This document shows positions 1-5,036 of a DNA stretch of 5,498 nucleotides, in pieces. The DNA is taken from assembly GCA_905235755.1 (NCBI GenBank), contig CAJONA010000080.1, positions 1 through 5,498 on the forward strand, written 5' to 3'. Made by a program: the position numbers and the translations under genes. The notes below the pieces were generated by a model, which was given only the letters and a program-made list of their open reading frames with translations, made no database searches and was not told where the DNA came from. Each line of letters starts with the position of its first letter. Position 1 is the first letter of the stretch. The DNA comes from an uncultured Clostridia bacterium. Lineage in GTDB: Bacteria > Bacillota > Clostridia > Oscillospirales > CAG-272.

Positions 1-20
1 TCTTTGCCCGTTTTCGCCGG

Positions 21-43
21 TAAATTTTGCGGAGCAAAATTTA
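21..43. repeat. Perfect inverted repeat, 10-bp arms, GGA loop
   Basis: The left arm TAAATTTTGC (21-30) is exactly complementary to the right arm GCAAAATTTA (34-43), with a 3-nt GGA loop. As RNA or single-stranded DNA it forms a tight 10-bp hairpin. No run of T follows on either strand, so it does not look like an intrinsic terminator. It is the outermost of five palindromes before remB. Confidence 0.8.
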
Positions 44-126
44 GAAACCAAAGGAGCGGTGCGACGACGTTTCAGGCGAGGGCAAAATATGTGTGCTTTT
101 GGCTTTATCTGCGGCTCGTCGGCGCT

Positions 127-141
127 CAAGCGGCACGCTTG
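127..141. repeat. Perfect inverted repeat, 6-bp arms
   Basis: CAAGCG (127-132) pairs with CGCTTG (136-141) around a GCA loop. The stem is short and could arise by chance alone; it is listed because it lies in a series with four other perfect hairpins. Confidence 0.5.
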
Positions 142-154
142 TCTGCTTCTTTTG

Positions 155-183
155 GCACTTTTCTTTCAGATAAAGAAAAGTGC
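155..183. repeat. Perfect inverted repeat, 12-bp arms, 5-nt loop
   Basis: GCACTTTTCTTT (155-166) is exactly complementary to AAAGAAAAGTGC (172-183), with loop CAGAT (167-171). This is the longest palindrome in the leader. The stem is A/T-rich, with G/C pairs at its base. It is followed by ATCCTCC rather than a T run, which argues against a classical terminator. The loop and first four bases of the right arm (167-175) are also perfectly complementary to 103-111, so an alternative fold is possible. Confidence 0.8.
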
Positions 184-189
184 ATCCTC

Positions 190-206
190 CCCGCCGACGC
201 GGCGGG
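190..206. repeat. Perfect G+C-only inverted repeat, 7-bp arms
   Basis: CCCGCCG (190-196) pairs with CGGCGGG (200-206) around loop ACG. The stem is entirely G/C and should be stable as RNA. On the + strand it is followed by AAGAAAAAAA rather than T residues. On the - strand the bases after it are GAGGATGCA. Neither orientation gives a normal intrinsic terminator. Confidence 0.7.
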
Positions 207-219
207 AAGAAAAAACCCC

Positions 220-232
220 CGCGCTTTGCGCG
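220..232. repeat. Short inverted repeat just upstream of the remB ribosome binding site
   Basis: CGCGC (220-224) pairs with GCGCG (228-232) around loop TTT. It ends 7 nt before the AAAGGA of remB, so if it folds in mRNA it leaves the ribosome binding site free. The short stem could be coincidental. Confidence 0.5.
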
Positions 233-239
233 AAATGCG

Positions 240-245
240 AAAGGA
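240..245 (+). promoter_or_regulatory. Ribosome binding site of the remB-like gene
   Basis: AAAGGA lies 7 nt before the ATG at 253. It supports this start over the in-frame open stretch further upstream, which has no such site in a sensible position and encodes nothing conserved. Confidence 0.75.
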
Positions 246-252
246 AAACCTT

Positions 253-534
253 ATGTACCTTCATTTAGGTGAAAACAAAACTGTAAGAAAATCCGACATC
301 GTCGGCATTTTCGACAGCGACACGGCGACCGTGTCAAAGACGACGAAAAAGTTTCTTTCCGACGCCGAAAAAGGCGGACGGCTCGAAAGCGTCGGCGGAC
401 TGCCGAAATCTTTCACTATCATAACATCGAATAAAACAGAAAAAATATATTTTTCACAACTGTCGTCAAAGACGCTCGCGGGCAGGACTTTGAACGACGG
501 CGGTGACAACGAAAGGAAAAGAAAAAATGTCTGA
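253..534 (+). CDS. remB: RemB-like extracellular matrix regulator (DUF370, YaaB family)
   Basis: This is a 93-residue soluble protein with no signal peptide or membrane segment. It starts MYLHLGENKTV, as typical for the DUF370 (RemA/RemB) family, followed by DIVGIFDSDTATVSK (residues 15-29), LPKSF (50-54) and IYFSQLSSKTL (65-75), which I recognise as the conserved core of clostridial RemB proteins. In Bacillus subtilis the homologue yaaB (remB) lies directly before gyrB and takes part in activating biofilm matrix genes. RemA, its paralogue, binds DNA; a DNA-binding role for this protein is inferred. The last residues (DNERKRKNV, 85-93) form a basic tail whose codons also carry the gyrB ribosome binding site, so the tail may be shaped by that constraint. 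The stop overlaps the gyrB start by 8 nt, which suggests translational coupling. The frame is open upstream to the window edge, but the family start and the ribosome binding site fix the ATG at 253. Confidence 0.88.
   Translation: MYLHLGENKTVRKSDIVGIFDSDTATVSKTTKKFLSDAEKGGRLESVGGLPKSFTIITSNKTEKIYFSQLSSKTLAGRTLNDGGDNERKRKNV
511..517 (+). promoter_or_regulatory. Ribosome binding site of gyrB, inside the end of remB
   Basis: GAAAGGA is followed by 9 nt and the ATG at 527. This favours ATG 527 over an in-frame GTG at 503, which would add only eight residues (MTTKGKEK) that are not part of the usual GyrB start and which lacks a well-placed site of its own. Confidence 0.75.
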
Positions 535-2476
535 CGAGTTGAACAACGTGGTGCAAAGAGAATACGAGGACAGGCAGATAGAGGTCCTCGAAGGGCTCGA
601 GCCTGTCAGAAAAAGACCGGGCATGTATATCGGCACGACTTCGCAAAGAGGACTCCACCATCTCGTGTACGAGATAGTGGACAACTCCATCGACGAGGCG
701 ATGGCGGGCGTTTGCAATAAGATAGAGGTGACTTTTCACAAAGACGGCAGCGTCTCGGTGCTTGACAACGGACGCGGCGTCCCGAGCGGCATCCACGAAA
801 AAATGGGGATCCCGACGCTCGAAGTCGTATTTACGGTGCTTCACGCCGGCGGAAAATTCGGCGGCGGCGGATATAAATTCTCCGGCGGTCTGCACGGCGT
901 CGGCGCGTCTGTCGTAAACGCGCTCTCCGAGTGGACGGAGATAGAAAACTATCACGACGGCGAGGTCTACTCCGAGCGCTTCGAGCGCGGAAACGTCGCG
1001 CGCGGCTTTAAGCATATCGGCTCGTGCGACGCTTCAAAGCACGGCCTTTACGTCCGCTTCAAACCGGACGCCGAGATATTCACGGAGACGACCGAGTTCG
1101 ATTATCAGACGATACTGAACCGTATGCGCGAGCAGGCGTTCCTCAACGCCGGAATAAGAATAATAGTAAAAGACGACCGCGGCGAAACGCCCGTCGTCGA
1201 CGAGCTTTACTACGAGGGCGGCGTAAAGAGCTTTGTCGAATATCTCAATTCGCAAAAGGCGGCGAACACGCTCCACGACGTCATATATATGTCTGTCGAC
1301 GACGGTGACAAGACGGCGGAGATAGCGCTTCAATACAACGACACTGTCAGAGAACAGATCCTCTCTTTCGCAAACAATATCGTAACTCCCGACGGCGGCT
1401 CGCACGAGGACGGCTTCAAGGGCGCGCTGACGAGAGTGATAAACAACTACGCGAAAAAGAAGAATTTTATAAAGGACAACGACCCGCCTCTTTCGGGCGA
1501 GGACGTCCGCGAGGGCTTATGCGCCGTGATCTCGGTAAAACTGAGCGAGCCGCAGTTCGAAGGTCAGACGAAGGGCAAGCTCGGCAACTCGGAGATGCGC
1601 GGCTTTGTAAGCTCGCTCGTCACGGAAAAACTGAACGAGTTCTTTGAGGAAAATCCCGCCGCGGCGAAAATGATAATCGAAAAAGCGCTCCTCGCTCTGC
1701 GCGCCAGAGAAGCGGCGCGCAAGGCGAAAGAATCGGTGCGCCGCAAGAACGGTCTCGAATCGGGACAGATGCCCGAAAAACTGCAAGACTGCAACGAACG
1801 CGACCCCTCGCTGTGCGAGCTTTACGTCGTGGAGGGCGACTCCGCAGGCGGCTCTGCTATTCAAGGGCGCGACTCGCGCTTTCAGGCGATACTTTCGATG
1901 TGGGGCAAGATGCTCAACGTCGAAAAGGCGAGAAGTGACAAAATTTACGGCAACGACAAGCTCTATCCGATGATAGTTGCGCTCGGCACGGGCATCGGAA
2001 GCGAGTTCAATATCGACAAACTGCGTTATCATAAGATAATCATCATGGCCGACGCCGACGTCGACGGCGCGCACATAAGGACGCTGCTTCTGACATTCTT
2101 TTTCAGATATATGCGCCCGCTTATCGAAAACGGATACGTTTATTCCGCCGTTCCGCCGCTGTATAAACTGTCGCGCGGCAAGACGACGAGAGTCGCTTAT
2201 TCCGACGATGAACGCGACCGTATTTCCGCAGAAATGAGAGAAAACAATCCGAACGTAAAAATAGACATCTCGCGCTTCAAGGGCCTTGGCGAGATGGATC
2301 CGACAGAGCTTTGGGATACGACTATGGATCCCGAAAAGCGCACTTTGCGCCGTATAACGCTCGAAGACGCGATCGCGGCGGACAGCATATTCTCCGTCCT
2401 GATGGGCGAAGAGGTCGAGCCGAGAAAACAGTGGATAGAGCAAAACGCGCAATACGCCGTAAATATCGATGTGTAA
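527..2476 (+). CDS. gyrB: DNA gyrase subunit B (ATPase/TOPRIM subunit)
   Basis: GyrB hydrolyses ATP and, with GyrA, passes one duplex through another to introduce negative supercoils. At 649 residues it matches the short Gram-positive type (B. subtilis about 638) and lacks the roughly 165-residue insertion of E. coli GyrB. The GHKL ATPase domain (about 15-230) shows YEIVDNSIDEA with catalytic Glu49 and Mg-binding Asn53, LDNGRGVP with Asp80 and Gly84, and the lid GGLHGVG (120-126). The transducer carries the QTK loop (347-349, Lys349). The TOPRIM domain shows VEGDSAGG with Glu436 and DADVDG with Asp509, Asp511 and Asp513. The C-terminal RFKGLGEM (583-590) and EDAIAADSIFSVLMG (613-627) are intact. 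Compared with E. coli, Arg136 is His143, Thr165 is Leu174 and Lys447 is Trp459; the first two lie in the coumarin/ATP pocket. The gene overlaps remB by 8 nt and is followed by gyrA after 14 nt. ParE is the only serious alternative, and the GyrA-box of the partner argues against it. Confidence 0.98.
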   Translation: MSDELNNVVQREYEDRQIEVLEGLEPVRKRPGMYIGTTSQRGLHHLVYEIVDNSIDEAMAGVCNKIEVTFHKDGSVSVLDNGRGVPSGIHEKMGIPTLEVVFTVLHAGGKFGGGGYKFSGGLHGVGASVVNALSEWTEIENYHDGEVYSERFERGNVARGFKHIGSCDASKHGLYVRFKPDAEIFTETTEFDYQTILNRMREQAFLNAGIRIIVKDDRGETPVVDELYYEGGVKSFVEYLNSQKAANTLHDVIYMSVDDGDKTAEIALQYNDTVREQILSFANNIVTPDGGSHEDGFKGALTRVINNYAKKKNFIKDNDPPLSGEDVREGLCAVISVKLSEPQFEGQTKGKLGNSEMRGFVSSLVTEKLNEFFEENPAAAKMIIEKALLALRAREAARKAKESVRRKNGLESGQMPEKLQDCNERDPSLCELYVVEGDSAGGSAIQGRDSRFQAILSMWGKMLNVEKARSDKIYGNDKLYPMIVALGTGIGSEFNIDKLRYHKIIIMADADVDGAHIRTLLLTFFFRYMRPLIENGYVYSAVPPLYKLSRGKTTRVAYSDDERDRISAEMRENNPNVKIDISRFKGLGEMDPTELWDTTMDPEKRTLRRITLEDAIAADSIFSVLMGEEVEPRKQWIEQNAQYAVNIDV

Positions 2477-2481
2477 GGAGG
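2475..2481 (+). promoter_or_regulatory. Strong ribosome binding site of gyrA, overlapping the gyrB stop
   Basis: AAGGAGG, continuing into further G residues to 2484, starts within the TAA stop of gyrB and stands 9 nt before the gyrA ATG. It is a near-perfect match to the 16S anti-Shine-Dalgarno sequence. The tight packing implies that gyrB and gyrA are translated from one mRNA. Confidence 0.85.
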
Positions 2482-2490
2482 GGGATATAA

Positions 2491-5013
2491 ATGGCACATA
2501 ACAGAGATTACAAGCCCGAAGATATCGCTTTCCCGAATCAGGTGATAGAGGAATCGGAGCTCGTCAATGAAATGCAAAAGAGCTACATCGAGTACGCCAT
2601 GTCCGTTATCGTCGGGCGCGCGCTGCCCGATGTGCGCGACGGTCTCAAACCGGTACACCGCCGCATACTGTACGCTATGTACGAGGACGGACTGACGTCC
2701 GACAAGCCGTTCAAGAAATCGGCGACGTGCGTCGGCGACGTGCTGGGACGTTATCATCCGCACGGCGACGCTTCCGTTTACGACGCGATGGTGCGTCTGG
2801 CGCAGGACTTTTCGATGAGATATATGCTCGTCGAAGGGCACGGAAACTTCGGTTCCGTCGACGGAGATCCCCCCGCCGCCTACCGTTACACCGAGGCGAG
2901 GATGTCGAAGATAGCGAACGAGATGCTGCGCGACATCGACAAGGAAACTGTCGATTGGGATCCCAACTTCGACGAGTCGAGAAAAGAGCCGCGCGTCCTT
3001 CCGTCGAGATTTCCGAATTTGCTCGTCAACGGATCGAGCGGCATCGCCGTCGGTATGGCGACGAATATCCCGCCGCACAATCTGCGCGAAGTTATCGACG
3101 CGTGCGTATGCGTGCTGAAAAATCCCGACGCGACGCTCGACGACCTTATGGAATACGTAAAAGGTCCCGACTTCCCGACAAAGGGCATCATTATGGGGCG
3201 CGCCGGAATACGTCAGGCTTACGCGACGGGCAAGGGACGCGTCGTCGTCCGCGCACGCACCGAATTTGAGGAGACGCGCGACCACAGAAACAGGATAATC
3301 GTGACGGAGCTGCCGTATCAGGTCAACAAGCGCGCGCTCATAAAGACGATAGCCGATCAGGTCAAGGAAAAGAGACTTGACGGCATATCCGATCTGCGCG
3401 AGGAGAGCGACCGCAACGGTATGCGCGTCGTTATCGAGCTCAAACGCGACGCGAACCCGCAGATAGTGCTCAACCGCCTGTTTGCGCAGACGCCGCTTCA
3501 ATCGAGCTTTTCGATAGTGATGCTCGCGCTGACGGACGATCAGCGCCAGCCGAAGATACTTTCACTGCGCCACATCATCGACGAATATATTAAATTCCAA
3601 GAGGAACTTATAATCCGCCGCACGAACTTCGATCTTAAAAAAGCGCTCGAACGCGCTCACCTGCTCGAAGGACTGCTCATAGCGCAGGACAACATCGACG
3701 AAGTCATACACATCATACGCACGTCGTATGACGACGCAAAGCAGAAGCTGATGGAGCGCTTCGGCCTCGACGACGTGCAGACGCAGGCGATACTCGACAT
3801 GCGTCTCAAAGCGCTTCAAGGGCTCGACAGAGAGAAGCTCAAAGGCGAGTACGACGAGATAGAACAGAAGATCGCATATTACCGCGAGCTGCTCGCGTCA
3901 GACGAGATGCTGCGCGGCGTGCTCATCGACGAGCTGACGGCGATCCGCGACAAATACGGCGACGAGCGCCGCACCGAAATACAGGACGTCGAGGACGAGA
4001 TCGACCTCGAAGACCTCATCGAAAAGCACGAATGCGTCATCACGATGACGGATTCCGGCTATATCAAGCGCGTTCCCGTCGACGTATATTCGGCTCAGCA
4101 CCGCGGCGGCAAGGGCATAATCGGCATGGCGACGAAAGAGGAGGACCTCGTGCGCGACGTCATGGTCGTGAACTCACACTCGATACTCCTTATGTTCACC
4201 AACCTCGGCAGAGTCTACGCGAAGAAGGCGTACTGCATACCGGAGGCGAGCCGCACGTCGAAAGGCACGAACGCCGTCAACATCATAGAGCTCGGCAAGG
4301 ACGAGAAGATAACGTCGATAATCTCGGTATTCGGCTTTGAAGATGACGAGTATTTCGTCATGGTGACAAAGAACGGCGTGATCAAGCGCGCGAACGTGAA
4401 AGACTTTGAATATCAGCGCAAGGGCGGCAAGATAGCGATAAATCTCGACGAGGGCGACGAACTTCTGTTTGTCAAGCACACCGACGGCGCGAGCGATATA
4501 GTCATTGCGACGCATAACGGGCGCATGGCGCGCTTCAATGAAGCGGACGCCAGAGTCATGGGCAGGACGGCGCGCGGCGTGCGCGGCATCAAGCTCAAAG
4601 GCGACGACTACGTGATCGGCGCGGAGATAGTCGACGACACGAAGAAACTCGTCACCGTGACGGAAAAAGGCTACGGCAAGCGCTCGGAGTTCGACTGCTT
4701 CATGTCTCACGCGCGCGGCACGACGGGCATCATCTGCCACAAGATAACGGAAAAGACGGGATATCTGTCGGGCATAGCCACGGTCGACGACGGCGACGAT
4801 ATAATGATAATCACCGACGAGGGAACTATCATCAGAACGCCCGTCGCGGGGATAAACATATTCGGCTCGAACACGTCGGGCGTCAAGGTAATGCGCATCG
4901 ACGGCGACACGAAGATAGTCAAATTCGCTCCCGTAAGGCAGACGGAGATAGACTCCGACGCTATGGAAGAAGCGGACGACGACACAGACGGCACAGACTC
5001 TTTTAACAGTTAA
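2491..5013 (+). CDS. gyrA: DNA gyrase subunit A (cleavage/wrapping subunit)
   Basis: GyrA cleaves and rejoins DNA through a tyrosyl phosphodiester and wraps DNA chirally. At 840 residues it has the normal family length. The winged-helix/tower core begins with EMQKSYIEYAMSVIVGRALP (27-46), about a dozen residues further in than in B. subtilis GyrA. The quinolone region is HPHGDASVYDA (89-99). The active site is RYTE (132-135) with catalytic Tyr133 and Arg132. PNLLVNGSSGIAVGMATNIPP (175-195) carries the DNA-intercalating Ile185. A coiled-coil gate arm spans roughly 365-495. The C-terminal beta-pinwheel (about 512-815) has the GyrA-box Q536-H-R-G-G-K-G542, diagnostic of gyrase against ParC, and degenerate boxes in later blades, for example RKGGK (643-647), ARGVRG (694-699), ARGTTG (741-746) and NTSGVK (794-799). 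An acidic tail (819-836) follows. The position equivalent to E. coli Ser83 is Ala94, followed by Ser95, while Asp87 is retained as Asp98. recA follows after 23 nt. Confidence 0.98.
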   Translation: MAHNRDYKPEDIAFPNQVIEESELVNEMQKSYIEYAMSVIVGRALPDVRDGLKPVHRRILYAMYEDGLTSDKPFKKSATCVGDVLGRYHPHGDASVYDAMVRLAQDFSMRYMLVEGHGNFGSVDGDPPAAYRYTEARMSKIANEMLRDIDKETVDWDPNFDESRKEPRVLPSRFPNLLVNGSSGIAVGMATNIPPHNLREVIDACVCVLKNPDATLDDLMEYVKGPDFPTKGIIMGRAGIRQAYATGKGRVVVRARTEFEETRDHRNRIIVTELPYQVNKRALIKTIADQVKEKRLDGISDLREESDRNGMRVVIELKRDANPQIVLNRLFAQTPLQSSFSIVMLALTDDQRQPKILSLRHIIDEYIKFQEELIIRRTNFDLKKALERAHLLEGLLIAQDNIDEVIHIIRTSYDDAKQKLMERFGLDDVQTQAILDMRLKALQGLDREKLKGEYDEIEQKIAYYRELLASDEMLRGVLIDELTAIRDKYGDERRTEIQDVEDEIDLEDLIEKHECVITMTDSGYIKRVPVDVYSAQHRGGKGIIGMATKEEDLVRDVMVVNSHSILLMFTNLGRVYAKKAYCIPEASRTSKGTNAVNIIELGKDEKITSIISVFGFEDDEYFVMVTKNGVIKRANVKDFEYQRKGGKIAINLDEGDELLFVKHTDGASDIVIATHNGRMARFNEADARVMGRTARGVRGIKLKGDDYVIGAEIVDDTKKLVTVTEKGYGKRSEFDCFMSHARGTTGIICHKITEKTGYLSGIATVDDGDDIMIITDEGTIIRTPVAGINIFGSNTSGVKVMRIDGDTKIVKFAPVRQTEIDSDAMEEADDDTDGTDSFNS
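2770..2775 (+). other. Quinolone-contact codons of gyrA (Ala94-Ser95)
   Basis: GCT TCC encode Ala94 and Ser95. By alignment of HPHGD-xx-VYD, Ala94 matches E. coli Ser83 and Ser95 matches E. coli Ala84. Ser83 is the residue that anchors the water-metal bridge to fluoroquinolones. The same Ala-Ser order occurs naturally in Mycobacterium tuberculosis GyrA (Ala90-Ser91). The second bridge residue, Asp98, is retained. Confidence 0.8.
4096..4116 (+). other. GyrA-box (DNA-wrapping motif)
   Basis: These codons encode residues 536-542, QHRGGKG. The motif differs from the E. coli box QRRGGKG only at the second position. It is needed for DNA wrapping and negative supercoiling in gyrase and is degenerate in topoisomerase IV ParC, so it supports naming this pair gyrase. 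Confidence 0.88.
4945..4998 (+). other. Acidic C-terminal tail of GyrA
   Basis: Residues 819-836 hold ten Asp/Glu out of eighteen and no Lys/Arg, directly after the last pinwheel blade. In E. coli GyrA a comparable acidic tail modulates DNA wrapping by the pinwheel. The same role here is inferred from position and charge. Confidence 0.7.
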
Positions 5014-5020
5014 AAACGAG

Positions 5021-5026
5021 AAAGGG
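5021..5026 (+). promoter_or_regulatory. Ribosome binding site of recA
   Basis: AAAGGG lies 10 nt before the ATG at 5037, in the 23-nt gap after gyrA. The gap contains no terminator hairpin, and the TATAAA at 5028-5033 is too close to the start codon to serve as a -10 box for a transcript with a leader. Confidence 0.65.
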
Positions 5027-5036
5027 CTATAAATAA

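Larger units (their letters stand above)
1..239. other. Non-coding leader with a series of perfect palindromes
   Basis: I find no gene in this stretch. Reading frames that happen to be open here give arginine- and cysteine-rich or low-complexity peptides with no recognisable family, and none shows a recF C-terminus. The stretch is built of five perfect inverted repeats of 5 to 12 bp per arm with loops of 3 to 5 nt, separated by short spacers. No convincing sigma-70-type pair of -35 and -10 boxes with 16-18 nt spacing was found by eye, so the promoter of the remB-gyrBA-recA cluster is either atypical or lies upstream of the window. It may be a structured 5' leader of the operon or a dispersed extragenic palindromic element inserted before remB. 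The sequence alone does not decide between these. Confidence 0.6.

Noticed and set aside
155..206. Hairpins as intrinsic terminators of an upstream gene
   Set aside because: Neither strand has a T run after either stem. The A run at 208-214 lies 3' of the second stem on the + strand, the wrong base for a + strand terminator, and on the - strand it precedes the stem.
4..252. Upstream in-frame extension of remB giving a 176-residue protein
   Set aside because: The extra 83 residues match no family I know and run through the palindromic leader. The family start MYLHLG at 253 has a good ribosome binding site.
59..268. A 69-codon open frame with a GTG start and AAAGGAG nearby
   Set aside because: The site is only 2 nt from the GTG. 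The peptide is Arg/Cys-rich with no known domain, overlaps the start of remB and is read through four of the hairpins.
1517..3501. Long open frames on the - strand opposite gyrB and gyrA (also 4174-5049)
   Set aside because: They are shadows of G+C-rich codon use in the conserved + strand genes. Their translations show no conserved motifs and two of them run across gene boundaries.
527..5013. ParE/ParC (topoisomerase IV) instead of gyrase
   Set aside because: The canonical GyrA-box QHRGGKG and the remB-gyrB-gyrA order favour gyrase, and nothing argues for ParC.
5028..5033. TATAAA before recA as a promoter -10 box
   Set aside because: Transcription would begin at or after the start codon, and no TTGACA-like box lies about 17 nt upstream. 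The same A-rich pattern occurs before gyrA at 2485-2490 and fits ordinary unstructured start regions.
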